From Myxococcota bacterium (GTDB lineage: Bacteria > Myxococcota_A > UBA9160 > UBA6930), in assembly GCA_028277885.1 (NCBI GenBank), contig JANQFK010000064.1, positions 1 to 40,427 on the forward strand: 40,427 nucleotides of DNA. Direction: 5' to 3'. The notes below the pieces were generated by a model. It ran no database searches and had not been told where the DNA came from. It worked only from the letters and a program-made list of their open reading frames with translations. How positions within the stretch are numbered: the stretch's first letter is position 1; each line of letters starts with the position of its first letter. Below are positions 14,069-22,891 of the stretch, one piece after another. The translations under genes and the position numbers were made by a program.

Positions 14069-16288
14069 TCACCGGCCGCGCACGTGGTCCACGAAGATCG
14101 GCGACGACCAGGCGCGGGGCTCGTGCTGCGCCAGGCAGTCGTCGCCGGGGTCGGTGCGGTAGTCGCCCCAGCACGGCTCGACGGAGACGCAGCGGCCCGC
14201 CTCGTCGCGGCGGCAGCGCAGGCCGTCGGCGTTGATCCCGGGCGCGGGCTCCTGGACCGCCCGGGCGTAGTAGACGGCGTCGCGCCCCGCCGCGGCGAAC
14301 TCCGGGTCCTCGAACTCGAGGCTGCAGCCCGCCGGGTCCGGCACGCACGGGAAGCTGCGCCACGGGTCCTCGATCAGCGCCGCCAGGTCCTCGTCCACGC
14401 GGACCTGGGGCCGGATGCGCACGATCTCGATGCGCGTGATGCGGGCGCGCTCGTCCGAGGGATTGTGGCACTCGCCGCGGCACAGGCGCTCGAGCTCGGC
14501 GGGCGCGAGCGCCGCGCTGCTGCGCTCGGGACAGCCGGGCTCCTGCTCGAAGGCCCCGACGGCGCGCACCCGGAAGCGCGGCGCCTCGGAGAGGGCGACG
14601 TCGCTCCCCATGGGCACGGGACGCGGCGTGTTGAGCAGGTCGAACCAGAGCAGGATCCGCGGGCCGCTGGTGCCGTACACCTCCTTGCGCTCGAGGGCGT
14701 CCCAGATCGAGCCGCGGTCGCGCCCGGCGGCGTGCACGGCGACCAGCCCGCCGGTCACGAAGAAGGTGGCCTGGCGCTCGAACTCGACGAGCTGGAAGCC
14801 GGAGAGCGAGGTCGTCTCGAATTCGAAGGGCACGGAGCGGGGAGCCGGCTCCGCGCGGGACGCCGCGAGCCTGCGATACCAGGTCTCGTTCCGCGGGCCG
14901 CGCCGGTCGCTCATGGAGCCCCGGGCGACCTCCTTGTAGCCGGTGCCCGGCCGCGCGGTGTGGTTGTCGCTCGAGGCGATGAAGCCCATGCGGAAGCGCG
15001 AGGGGTCGGACTCGGGGTCCGCCACGGCGAGCACGTACTGGGCCGAGCCTCCCGGCCGGTAGTTGAAGGCGGGCAGGAAGCAGTCGCGGCACTGCCCCGC
15101 GTCGAGCCAGTCCTCGACCCGGCTCCCCGGCACGGTGTGGTGGCCCGGCACACCCGCCTCGGCGTGGTGGCGACGCGCCTCGGCGGCCCGGGCGTCGCAC
15201 TCGGCGTCGGCCTCGCCGGCGGCGAGGCAGCGCTCGCGGATCAGCTCCCCGGCGCGCCAGCACGAGGGCTCGTAGAGCGGCCCGGGCTCCGGGCACGCCA
15301 CGCTCCCGTCCCCGGCGATCTCGACGGCGCGGAAGTCGCGGTACTCCTCGGAGTTGCCGTGGCCCGAGAACACCTCGATCAGGGTCTGGCGGTCCGGGTC
15401 GTGCTGCTCCGCCGTGAGCTGCTTGCGCCAGGTGGAGCCCGGCGGCGTGTACATCCCCCAGCTGGTGCCGTGGGGGATCACCAGGGAGTCGAAGCCGAGG
15501 GCGTCGAGCCTCTCGAACAGCTCCCGGGGCGTCGCCGCCACCTCGATGCAGTCGTCCTCGAGGCCGGCGGCGAAGTCGCACTCGGGCACCGCCTGGAGCT
15601 CGCGGATGAAGCGGTCGAAGTCCAGGTAGGGGCGCGAGCGCGGGAAGTCGAGCAGCGCCGGCAGCAGCCGGGCCCGCAACGGCATCTCGCGCAGGGCCGT
15701 CACCGCGAGCCCGCCCGCCGCGATCGGCCGGTAGGGGATCTCGGCGTCCGTGGTGCCTCGCAGCACCACGTTCTTGTGGCCGTAGTGGTCGGCCGGGGTG
15801 CGGCCGACCTGGGTCCACTCCCAGCCCAGGAACGCGACCACGTCCGGGTCGTCGGGGTCGCCGGCCACGGCGTTGCACTGGCGGACCGACTCGATGGTCT
15901 CCTGCCAGCGACGCGGGGTGAGGGCCTCGGCGTGGTCGTTGATGGACCAGAAGTCGAGCTGGGAGCAGAAGCGCGCGAAGTCGCAGGCGTCGGCGGGCGG
16001 GTGGGCGCCCTCGCCCTGGACGAAGGGCAGGCTCCCCATGAAGGCGTCGGTGGAGAACGTGGTGTGGACGTGCAGGTCGCCGAACAGGATCTGCTTCTCC
16101 GGGTCCGAGCCCAGCGGAGCGCTCGCCGCCCGGGCGGCGGCGCGGGCCTGGATCCAGGCGTCGGGAAGCCGGGTCGCGGTGACCTCGCCCGGGCCGCGGT
16201 GCCGGCCGAGCCGTCCCGTCGCGGCGAGTCCGATCGCCAGCGCGACCCCCAAGAGGACGACCCCGCCGAGCCCGACCCACCGACCCAT
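14069..16288 (-). CDS. DUF3604 protein (PHP-like metal-dependent, membrane-anchored or exported)
   Basis: 739 residues. An N-terminal hydrophobic segment (residues 4-24) acts as signal anchor. The body carries DUF3604 motifs: FGDLHVHTTFSTDA (His73, His75), WSINDHAE (Asp118, His119), 'FLGWEWTQ', 'VIPHGTSWGMY', 'IEVFSGHGNSEEY' and 'SSDNHTARPGTG'. The HxH...DH...H arrangement resembles PHP-domain phosphoesterases, so a periplasmic metal hydrolase is likely; the true substrate is unknown. About eight Cys in the second half suggest disulfides, consistent with export. The start at 16288 follows a strong AGGAGGG; an upstream in-frame ATG has no Shine-Dalgarno. Its stop codon directly abuts that of the selenoprotein gene (no spacer). 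Confidence 0.88.
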   Translation of the reverse strand: MGRWVGLGGVVLLGVALAIGLAATGRLGRHRGPGEVTATRLPDAWIQARAAARAASAPLGSDPEKQILFGDLHVHTTFSTDAFMGSLPFVQGEGAHPPADACDFARFCSQLDFWSINDHAEALTPRRWQETIESVRQCNAVAGDPDDPDVVAFLGWEWTQVGRTPADHYGHKNVVLRGTTDAEIPYRPIAAGGLAVTALREMPLRARLLPALLDFPRSRPYLDFDRFIRELQAVPECDFAAGLEDDCIEVAATPRELFERLDALGFDSLVIPHGTSWGMYTPPGSTWRKQLTAEQHDPDRQTLIEVFSGHGNSEEYRDFRAVEIAGDGSVACPEPGPLYEPSCWRAGELIRERCLAAGEADAECDARAAEARRHHAEAGVPGHHTVPGSRVEDWLDAGQCRDCFLPAFNYRPGGSAQYVLAVADPESDPSRFRMGFIASSDNHTARPGTGYKEVARGSMSDRRGPRNETWYRRLAASRAEPAPRSVPFEFETTSLSGFQLVEFERQATFFVTGGLVAVHAAGRDRGSIWDALERKEVYGTSGPRILLWFDLLNTPRPVPMGSDVALSEAPRFRVRAVGAFEQEPGCPERSSAALAPAELERLCRGECHNPSDERARITRIEIVRIRPQVRVDEDLAALIEDPWRSFPCVPDPAGCSLEFEDPEFAAAGRDAVYYARAVQEPAPGINADGLRCRRDEAGRCVSVEPCWGDYRTDPGDDCLAQHEPRAWSSPIFVDHVRGR

Positions 16289-16324
16289 CGCGCTGCCCTC
16301 CTGCCTGGGCGCCCCAAGGTAGTC

Positions 16325-16330
16325 TACTCT
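16325..16330 (+). promoter_or_regulatory. -10 box close to the RND permease start
   Basis: TACTCT, 7 nt before the ATG at 16338; an alternative TAGTCT at 16320-16325 lies 12 nt before it. No Shine-Dalgarno, so a leaderless or near-leaderless mRNA is expected. Confidence 0.4.
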
Positions 16331-16337
16331 CGCGGCC

Positions 16338-19300
16338 ATGGGCGTGGACCGCCTCCTTGCGCGCATGCCGCGTCACGCGGGTGCGATCCTCGCCCTGGCG
16401 CTCGTCGCCACCGCGATCGCGATCGGCCAGATCGTGGACCTGCGCAGCGGCAGCCTGCGGCTCGAGGTGGACGCGTCGGCGGAGCGGCTGCTGCCCGAGG
16501 GCGACGCCTCCCGGGTCTTCTACGAGCGGATGCGCCGCGCCTTCGGGAGCGACGAGAGCCTGGTGGTGGCCGTGGTGGCCGAGGACGTGTTCACCACCGG
16601 CCACCTCGAGCGGATCGCGCGCATGACCGAGCGGCTCCAGGCCCTGGACGGCGTGCGGCGGGTGCTCTCGGTCGCCAACGCCGAGGACCTGCGCGAGGTG
16701 GAGGGCGACCTCGAGATCGCGCCCTTCTTCGACGTCGACGCGGTGCCCGAGGACGCCGCCTCCCTGGCGGAGCTGCGGCGGCGCGTGCTCTCCCACCCGA
16801 TCTACGGCGGAAGCCTGGTCTCGGAGGACGGCCGCGCCGCCGCCGTGGTGGTCTCCTTCGGCGGCCTCAGCAACCGCGAGTACCTGCGCCTGGGGCTCGA
16901 CGAGAAGATCAGCCGGATCGCCGAGGAGGAGCGCGGCGAGGCCGAGGTCTGGATCACCGGTGCGGCGCGGGTGCGCTCGGAGATGGCCCGCATCCTGCTG
17001 AGCGAGGCCTTCACCCTCTCCGCCCTCATCCTGGCCTGCCTGGGCGGCGTGCTGATGTTCGCCTTCCGGACGGTGCGCGGAGTGCTGCTCCCGCTCCTCA
17101 CCATCGTGGTGGCGGTGGCGTGGACCGTGGGCACGACCCGCGCCCTGGGCCACACCCTGAACGCCGTCACCTCCCTGGTCCCGCCGCTCCTCACGGCACT
17201 CGGGCTCTCCTACTCGGTGCACGTGGTGGCGGAGTTCTACGAGTCCGTGCGCGCCGACCGGAACGCCGACGGCCGCGCCCTGGTGGGGAGCGCCATGTCC
17301 CGGGTGGCGCTGCCCGTGGTGCTGACCGGTCTCACCACCGGGGTGGGCTTCGCGTCGCTCTGCCTGAGCTCCGTGGCCGCGGTGCGCGAGTTCGGCATGA
17401 TCTCCGTGCTCGGCGTGGTGTTCACGGTGCTGGCCTCGCTCTCGGTCACGCCCGCCACCCTGGCGCTGCTGCCCCGGCCGCGACGGCTTCCGCCCCTGGC
17501 CTCGGGCGCGGGCGCCGGGCGCTTCGAGCGCAGCGTCGAGCGTCTGGCGCGCTTCGACTTCCAGTTCCGGCGCACCATCTTCCTGGGAGCCGCCGGGATC
17601 TTCGCCCTGGCGGTGTTCGGCGCGAGCCACCTGCGCATGGGGACCCAGCAGCTCGCCCAGTTCCGCGAGGACGCCGAGGTGCGCGTCCACTTCGAGGCGG
17701 TGAACGAGAGCCTCGAGGGCGCGAACCCCTTCTACGTCGTCGTGGAGAGCGACGCCCCGGACGCCTTCCAGGACCCGCGCAACCTGCAGGCCCTCGACGA
17801 GCTCCAGACCTGGCTCGACGCCCAGCCCGAGATCGGCGGGACCACCTCCCTGGTCGACTACCTGAAGCTCATCCACGGCGCCTTCCGGGGCGAGGAGGCC
17901 GGCGCGGCGGGTCTGCCGGAGTCCCGGCGCCTGGTGAGCCAGCTGCTGCTGTTCGGCGCCGGCGACGACCTCGATCGCTTCGTCGACGCCCGCTACCAGA
18001 CCACCAACGTCCAGGTCCGCTCCCAGGTGCTCGACTCCGAGGAGGTGAACGGGCTGGTCCAGCGCATCGAGGCGCGGCTGGCGGAGCTGCCGGGGCACCT
18101 CGTCGGCACCGTGACGGGCACCGCCGTGGTGCTGAACCGGGCCCTCGACTCGGTGATCCGCGGACAGACCCTGAGCCTGCTGGCCGCCATCGGCGTGATC
18201 TACGTGATCCTCTCGCTGATGTTCGTGTCGCTGCGCGTGGGGCTGCTCGCGCTGGTCCCCAACGTGCTGCCGGTGACGGTCTACTTCGGCGCGCTCGGCT
18301 TCACGGGCATCCGGCTCGACACGACCATGAGCCTGGTGGCCCCCATCGTGATCGGCATCGCGGTGGACGACACGATCCACTACTTCGCGCGCTTCATCCG
18401 CGAGGCCAAGCGCCTGGGAGAGGACCGCCGCGCCACGGTCTCGGCCCTGCGCAGCGTCGCCCGCCCGGTGAGCATCACCTCGGCGGCGCTGTGCCTGGGC
18501 TTCCTCACCCTCCACGCCAGCGAGCTGCGCACCCAGGGAGAGCTGGGCAGCATGGCGGCCCTGGCCCTCGCCTTCGCGTGGCTGACGGACCTGGTCCTCA
18601 CCCCGGCGCTGTGCGCGCGCCTGCGGGTCGCGACCCTGTGGGACCTGGTCTCCGTCGACCTCGGTCGCGAGCCCCAGCGCTCCATTCCGCTCTTCGCCGG
18701 GCTGCGCGCCGCCCAGGCGCGCATCGTCGCCCTGATGGCGAGCGTGCTCGAGGTGCGCTCCGGCGAGCGGCTCTACCACGCCGGCGAGCCCGGCGAGGCC
18801 CTCTACGTGGTGATCGACGGCGGCCTGCGCACCTCCAGCGAGGCCCTCGGCGAGGACGCGCCCGGGCGGGACCCGGAGCACGGGCGGGGCGAGGTGCTGG
18901 GCGAGGTGGGCCTCTTCCATGCGAACCACACCGCCGACGTCGACGTGGTGCGCGACACGCGGCTGCTGCGGCTCACCGAGGACGACCTCGAGCGCCTCGG
19001 CCACCGCTACCCGCGCATCGCCGCGGTGGTGTTCCGCAACCTGAACGCGATCCTCGCCGGGCGCCTGGCCCGGGCCAGCGGCAACCCCGGGGCGGAGCGC
19101 AAGCCCGCCGTCCCGGCGACGGGCATCCGCGCCCGGCTCGAGCCCCGGGCCCGCGCCCTCCAGTCCGCCTTCTTCTGCGGCGCGGCGGCGCGCTACCGCG
19201 AGGCCCTGCACCGCCTCGAGGGAGAGATGGCGAGCACCGAGAGCCTGGCCGGCGCGGCGGGGCTCCCCGACCCGGGCGTGGTCAGCCGGCTGGCGGAGCT

Positions 19301-19739
19301 GGGCATCGACGCCGACACCCTGGCCGCCCTGACCCTGATCCCGCTGGTCGAGGTGGCCTGGGCGGACGGCCGCATGGACGAGGGCGAGCGCCGCGCCGTG
19401 CTCCACGACGCCGAGTCCGCGGGGCTCCCGGCCGGCAGCCCGGGCCACGGCATGCTGCGGGTCTGGCTCGAGCAGCGTCCCGACACCGAGCTGCTCGACA
19501 CCTGGCGCGACTACGTGGGGGCCCTCAGCCGCGAGCTCAGCATCGAGAGCCGCCTGCGTCTGATGCAGCACATCGTGGGGCGCGCGCGCGCGGTGGCCGA
19601 GTCCGCGGGCGGGCTGCTCGGGCTGGCGTCGATCTCGCCCGCCGAGGAGAGCATGCTCGAGAGCCTCGAGGCGGCCTTCGGCACGGTCGCGACCTCGGAG
19701 TCGCTGCTGCGCCAGCGGCCCGGCGAGGCTCCGGCCTGA
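16338..19739 (+). CDS. RND/MMPL-family permease fused to cyclic-nucleotide-binding and TerB-like domains
   Basis: 1133 residues. Residues 1-770 are two RND half-repeats. Each has an N-terminal TM (about 15-33 and 413-433), a periplasmic loop and a bundle of five TMs ('SALILACLGGVLMFAF', 'LGLSYSVHVVAEFYESV', 'LLAAIGVIYVILSLMFVSLRVGLLALVPN', 'GIAVDDTIHYFARFIRE'). This matches MMPL/hopanoid-transporter-like exporters of lipids. Residues about 790-900 form a cNMP-binding domain (RSGERLYHAGEPGEALYVVIDG ... GEVLGEVGLFHANHTADVDVVRDTRLLRL). About 980-1120 resemble TerB (LIPLVEVAWADGRMDEGERRAVL). The soluble tail would lie in the cytoplasm and could gate transport by nucleotide binding. It is divergent from the DUF3604 gene. 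A 14-bp tandem duplication covers the stop codon. Confidence 0.88.
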   Translation: MGVDRLLARMPRHAGAILALALVATAIAIGQIVDLRSGSLRLEVDASAERLLPEGDASRVFYERMRRAFGSDESLVVAVVAEDVFTTGHLERIARMTERLQALDGVRRVLSVANAEDLREVEGDLEIAPFFDVDAVPEDAASLAELRRRVLSHPIYGGSLVSEDGRAAAVVVSFGGLSNREYLRLGLDEKISRIAEEERGEAEVWITGAARVRSEMARILLSEAFTLSALILACLGGVLMFAFRTVRGVLLPLLTIVVAVAWTVGTTRALGHTLNAVTSLVPPLLTALGLSYSVHVVAEFYESVRADRNADGRALVGSAMSRVALPVVLTGLTTGVGFASLCLSSVAAVREFGMISVLGVVFTVLASLSVTPATLALLPRPRRLPPLASGAGAGRFERSVERLARFDFQFRRTIFLGAAGIFALAVFGASHLRMGTQQLAQFREDAEVRVHFEAVNESLEGANPFYVVVESDAPDAFQDPRNLQALDELQTWLDAQPEIGGTTSLVDYLKLIHGAFRGEEAGAAGLPESRRLVSQLLLFGAGDDLDRFVDARYQTTNVQVRSQVLDSEEVNGLVQRIEARLAELPGHLVGTVTGTAVVLNRALDSVIRGQTLSLLAAIGVIYVILSLMFVSLRVGLLALVPNVLPVTVYFGALGFTGIRLDTTMSLVAPIVIGIAVDDTIHYFARFIREAKRLGEDRRATVSALRSVARPVSITSAALCLGFLTLHASELRTQGELGSMAALALAFAWLTDLVLTPALCARLRVATLWDLVSVDLGREPQRSIPLFAGLRAAQARIVALMASVLEVRSGERLYHAGEPGEALYVVIDGGLRTSSEALGEDAPGRDPEHGRGEVLGEVGLFHANHTADVDVVRDTRLLRLTEDDLERLGHRYPRIAAVVFRNLNAILAGRLARASGNPGAERKPAVPATGIRARLEPRARALQSAFFCGAAARYREALHRLEGEMASTESLAGAAGLPDPGVVSRLAELGIDADTLAALTLIPLVEVAWADGRMDEGERRAVLHDAESAGLPAGSPGHGMLRVWLEQRPDTELLDTWRDYVGALSRELSIESRLRLMQHIVGRARAVAESAGGLLGLASISPAEESMLESLEAAFGTVATSESLLRQRPGEAPA

Positions 19740-19755
19740 GCGCTCCGGCCTGAAC
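19728..19755 (+). repeat. 14-bp tandem duplication over a stop codon
   Basis: Copies at 19728-19741 and 19742-19755 differ at one base and each contains TGA. The first TGA is the stop of the permease gene. Confidence 0.7.
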
Positions 19756-20005
19756 GACCGGGGGGCGCGCGGCGTCGAACCCGGGCGCGGCCGACGGCGC
19801 GGGCGCGCCAGCCCGGTGCTTGGGCAGCCCCGCCCGCGCCGAGGGCAGGCCGGCCGGGCAGGTCGCCCGGAGGAGCCGGGAGCGGCCCGCTCCGGGCGCG
19901 AACCGGCACGCCCGCCCACGGCACGCACCTTGCTAGCCCGTCGGCTGCGAGCTTCGCGTCGGGCGTGGAGGTCGCCCGCGAAACGGGGGAGAGAGGAACG
20001 TGGAC

Positions 20006-20602
20006 ATGAACCATCCGCTGGTCGGACTGGAGGCCCGCGGCGTCTCGGCGCCGGTGGAGCTCTCGAAGCTCGGCGCCTCGCGCTGCCGCCTCGAGCCCGC
20101 CGACGCCGAGGGGCGCGCGCGGCTGCAGCTCGAGGGACGGCTTCCGCGGGGCTGGAGCGTGCGGCTCACCCGCGCCCTCGCCCGACGCGGCGTGAGCCTG
20201 ATCTCCGGCCAGGCGAAGCGCCGCGACGAGGAGGCCTGGGTGGTGGGGCTGGAGCTGGCGCTGGGCCACGCCGACGGGCAGGGGCTCGACTTCCTCGAGC
20301 TGGCGCGCCGCGAGGAGGGCACGCCGCACCTCGGCGAGCCGCGCATCCTCGACTTCCAGCTCGTGGCCGAGCGCGAAGCGCTGCACCTCGAGGTGCACGC
20401 CTGGGACGCGGTCGGGCTCCTCGCCTCGGTGCTGGAGCGCGTGTGGGCGGCGGGCCTGCGCCCCGACGAGCTCTACCTCGAGACCGAGTCCGAGTGCGCG
20501 TTCCACTCCCTGGTGCTGAAGGACGAGCAGCGGAGGGCCCCGGGATCGCTGCACGAGCGCCTCCTCGCGCGCTCCCTGGCCCGCATGGTGCGCGAGCGCT
20601 GA
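20006..20602 (+). CDS. Two-ACT-domain-like protein
   Basis: 198 residues from the ATG at 20006; a GTG two codons upstream (20000) is an alternative, but GAGAGG at 19991-19996 suits the ATG better. Two beta-alpha-beta-beta-alpha-beta units are visible: about residues 45-90 (GWSVRLTRALARRGVSLISGQAKRRDEEAWVVGLELA) and about 125-172 (LHLEVHAWDAVGLLASVLERVWAAGLRPDELYLETE...AFHSLVLKD). This spacing of an 'aWDavGLLasv' turn and a helix resembles ACT domains of GlnD and glycine-cleavage regulators, which bind amino acids or other small ligands. No catalytic domain is attached, so a regulatory role is inferred. The 266 bp upstream hold no gene. Confidence 0.75.
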   Translation: MNHPLVGLEARGVSAPVELSKLGASRCRLEPADAEGRARLQLEGRLPRGWSVRLTRALARRGVSLISGQAKRRDEEAWVVGLELALGHADGQGLDFLELARREEGTPHLGEPRILDFQLVAEREALHLEVHAWDAVGLLASVLERVWAAGLRPDELYLETESECAFHSLVLKDEQRRAPGSLHERLLARSLARMVRER

Positions 20603-20624
20603 GGCCGGGCCCCCGGTCGTTTCT

Positions 20625-20632
20625 GGTAGGCT
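20625..20632 (+). promoter_or_regulatory. Extended -10 box upstream of the short ORF
   Basis: TAGGCT (20627-20632) preceded by GG from a TGG extension. It would start a transcript about 30 nt before the small ORF at 20670. Confidence 0.4.
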
Positions 20633-20669
20633 GGCCGGGCGCCGGCCGCCGGCGCGACCGCGAGGGGCG

Positions 20670-20726
20670 ATGGAGTCGAGACGCGATCCCAGTGAGCCGC
20701 GCCTGCGAGGCGCCGGGCCTTCGTGA
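20670..20726 (+). CDS. Short upstream ORF overlapping the next start (GTGA)
   Basis: 18 codons, MESRRDPSEPRLRGAGPS, with GAGGGG just upstream of its ATG. Its TGA overlaps the GTG of the next gene as GTGA (20723-20726). The downstream GTG has no good Shine-Dalgarno of its own, so this ORF may serve to couple translation. It could instead be chance; no homology can be judged at this length. Confidence 0.35.
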   Translation: MESRRDPSEPRLRGAGPS

Positions 20727-21400
20727 GGATCGCCGTGGCGCTCGCCGCCGCCGCGCTCGGGGTGGCGCTCTACGCCGCCTGGGCGGCCCACCGCCTCGAG
20801 GCGAGGATCGCCGGCCTCGAGCTGGCCGCCGCGCCCGCCCCGGCCGGCTCCGCGGCCCGGCCCCCCGCGGCACCCTCCCCGCTCGATGCGCCGCCCGAGG
20901 CCGCGCCCGTCCCCACCCCCGAGAGCACGCTCCGCGAGCGCGCGGCCGGCGGGGCCCTGCGTCGGCCCCCGCCGGCGAGCCCCCTCGGCGAGGATGCGCG
21001 CGAGGCCTTCGTGCGGGCCCTGCTCGCGCAGCAGGTCGCGGAGAGCTTCCCCGACGAGCGCATGGACGAGGCGACCCGGGAGCAGGTGGTCGAGATCCTG
21101 ACGCGGGTGCGCGCGCTGCGAAGCGTCCCCGCCGAGGCGGACGGCGCGTCGCCCGAGGAGCTGGCGGACGCCCTGCGCGACGCGGAGCTCGACCTGATCG
21201 AGCTCACCGGCATGGGGGTGGGAGAGCTGCTGGTCGAGCTCGAGGGGCCCGAGCGACGCGTGCTGCGCCCCCACGAGGCCCACGGCGTCGACGAGGGCGA
21301 GCTGCGCAAGCGCTTCGCCGACGAGCTCTCGCGCCGGCTCGGGGTGACCGAGCCCGGCAGCGTCGAGGTCTACGAAGACGGGGAGTGGCGCCCGCGGTGA
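20723..21400 (+). CDS. Membrane-anchored protein of unknown function
   Basis: 225 residues. Residues 1-22 (MRIAVALAAAALGVALYAAWAA) are an uncleaved anchor or signal peptide. A Pro/Ala linker follows to about 75 and then a soluble, mainly helical domain (EDAREAFVRALLAQQVAESFPDERMDEATREQVVEIL...). The end is acidic and strand-like (GSVEVYEDGEWRPR). The topology suggests a periplasmic domain on a tether. The next gene starts inside the stop codon (GTGA, 21397-21400), which links it tightly to the SurA/DsbA-like fusion, so an envelope protein-folding or assembly role is a reasonable guess but only by context. Confidence 0.7.
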   Translation: MRIAVALAAAALGVALYAAWAAHRLEARIAGLELAAAPAPAGSAARPPAAPSPLDAPPEAAPVPTPESTLRERAAGGALRRPPPASPLGEDAREAFVRALLAQQVAESFPDERMDEATREQVVEILTRVRALRSVPAEADGASPEELADALRDAELDLIELTGMGVGELLVELEGPERRVLRPHEAHGVDEGELRKRFADELSRRLGVTEPGSVEVYEDGEWRPR

Positions 21401-22854
21401 CCCGCGCCGCTCGCGGGCGCGTCGCCCACACGATCGTTCGGGGGGTCGTCCTGGGGGCCGTGCTGGGCGCGTCGGGGGTCGCCCTCGCCGTCGCCTCCCA
21501 CGCAGAAGGCCCGGGAGGCGACCGGGGCCTCGAGCTCGCGAGCGTGGCCGGCACCCTGAACGGCGAGCCCGTCTCCCTCGCCGAGGTGGACGCCGCGCTG
21601 AAGGGCGAGATCCGGCGGGCCTGGCGCGAGTTCGCCGAGGTGACGGCCGAGGCCGCCCGGGCGCTGTGCGCGGAGCGCGCCGAGGCGCGGATCGCGGAGC
21701 GCGTGGGCGTCCCCGTGGCGCGCCTGCGCGGGGCGCTCTGGGAGGCCAGCGCCGGCCCCCGGGCGGCGCGCGACGCCACGGACCCGGACTCCGTCCACCG
21801 GCTGCGCATCCTCGGCTTCCGCCGGCAGCTGCGCGGGCTCTCCGAGGCCGAGATCGCCGGCCGCTTCGCGCTCCACTTCGACGCCGCGGCCGAGCCCGAA
21901 GGCGAGCCCGTGCTCCCGCCCCGGGTGGCCCGCTGCCTCGACGCCGACCTCGGCCGGGAGGAGGTCGAGGCCTACGCCGCCTTCCCGCTGTACCGCCGGC
22001 GGGCCGCGGTGGTGGCCACCGCCTGCCGCCAGTTCGAGATCGACCACTCGATCCCGCTGGTGGTGCGACGCGAGGCGCGACGCCGGGGAACGAGCGTCGA
22101 GGCGATGCTGGGCGCGGCCGAGGCCGAGGCGCGCCGGGAGCCCGACCCCGCGCGCATCGAGGCCATCGCCCGCCAGCAGTACGGCCACGTGGACGAGATC
22201 GCACGCACCAAGGTGCGGCTGGCCCTCGAGCTCGAGGCCCGGGCCCAGGCGCGCCTCGGCTTCCTCGAGGAGCTGCGCGACGCGACCCGCGGCGAGTGCG
22301 GGCTCGCGCGCCCCGCCGCGCCGAGCGTCGCGCCGAGGCCGCGGGCCGGCGGGCCCCGCGAGCCGCGAGGCGGGGGCCTGCCCGTGATCCACTTCGGCGC
22401 CTTCCGCTGCCGGCTGTGCCCCGACGCCTGGCGCGAGCATCGCGCCCTCGCCGAGCGCTGGGGGGAGCGGGTGCGGCTCGAGTTCCGCCACCACTTCCCG
22501 GACGCCTCCCGGGCCGCCTTCGAGGACGCGCTCGACGCCGAGTGCAGCGCCCGGCAGGGCCGGCTCGACGCCTACGCGACCTGGCGGACGGCCGGCGCGC
22601 CGGCGGACACCGGCCCGGCCCGGGCCCTCGGGCTCGACGCCGAGGGCTTCGCGCGCTGCCGGGCGGACCCGGCCACCGCGATCCGCGTGCTCGCGGACGT
22701 CGACGAGGCCCAGCGCCTGGGCTTTCGCGAGGCGCTGCCCTCCTGGGTGGTGGGGAGCCGGCCGCGGCGGGGCTTCCAGGGGGCCGGGACCCTCGACGGG
22801 AGCGTGACCTCGGAGCTCGCCGCGGCGGAGGCCCCACCCGACGCGCTGCGGTGA
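21397..22854 (+). CDS. Exported SurA-like/DsbA-like fusion protein
   Basis: 485 residues. Signal peptide about 1-37 (basic start, then GVVLGAVLGASGVALAVASHA). Residues about 48-300 resemble the chaperone part of SurA/PpiD-type proteins, opening with VAGTLNGEPVSLAEVDAAL and rich in Arg/Glu helices; a parvulin PPIase core is not evident. Residues about 328-475 form a thioredoxin-fold DsbA-like domain: GLPVIHFGAFRCRLCPDAWREH with Cys338-x-x-Cys341, 'LEFRHHFPDASRAAFEDALDAECSARQG' and the putative cis-Pro loop EALPSWVVGSR (Pro448). Relatives act in periplasmic folding or disulfide chemistry. The start is the GTG overlapping the upstream TGA. In this context it could fold cell-envelope proteins made by the same cluster. 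Confidence 0.8.
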   Translation: MTRAARGRVAHTIVRGVVLGAVLGASGVALAVASHAEGPGGDRGLELASVAGTLNGEPVSLAEVDAALKGEIRRAWREFAEVTAEAARALCAERAEARIAERVGVPVARLRGALWEASAGPRAARDATDPDSVHRLRILGFRRQLRGLSEAEIAGRFALHFDAAAEPEGEPVLPPRVARCLDADLGREEVEAYAAFPLYRRRAAVVATACRQFEIDHSIPLVVRREARRRGTSVEAMLGAAEAEARREPDPARIEAIARQQYGHVDEIARTKVRLALELEARAQARLGFLEELRDATRGECGLARPAAPSVAPRPRAGGPREPRGGGLPVIHFGAFRCRLCPDAWREHRALAERWGERVRLEFRHHFPDASRAAFEDALDAECSARQGRLDAYATWRTAGAPADTGPARALGLDAEGFARCRADPATAIRVLADVDEAQRLGFREALPSWVVGSRPRRGFQGAGTLDGSVTSELAAAEAPPDALR

Positions 22855-22860
22855 TAGCAT
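22855..22860 (+). promoter_or_regulatory. Extended -10 box upstream of the SGNH hydrolase
   Basis: TGA-TAGCAT directly after the upstream stop codon, 31 nt before the ATG at 22892 with GGAGG in between. Confidence 0.4.
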
Positions 22861-22891
22861 GGGGTGGCCCGCCCCGGGCCGGAGGTTCCCC

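Noticed and set aside
13662..19928. Open frames of up to 2000 codons on the strand opposite the DUF3604 and permease genes and elsewhere
   Set aside because: They lie antisense to well-supported genes, have Arg/Gly/His/Ala-rich composition typical of GC-rich shadow frames, and show no recognisable domain.
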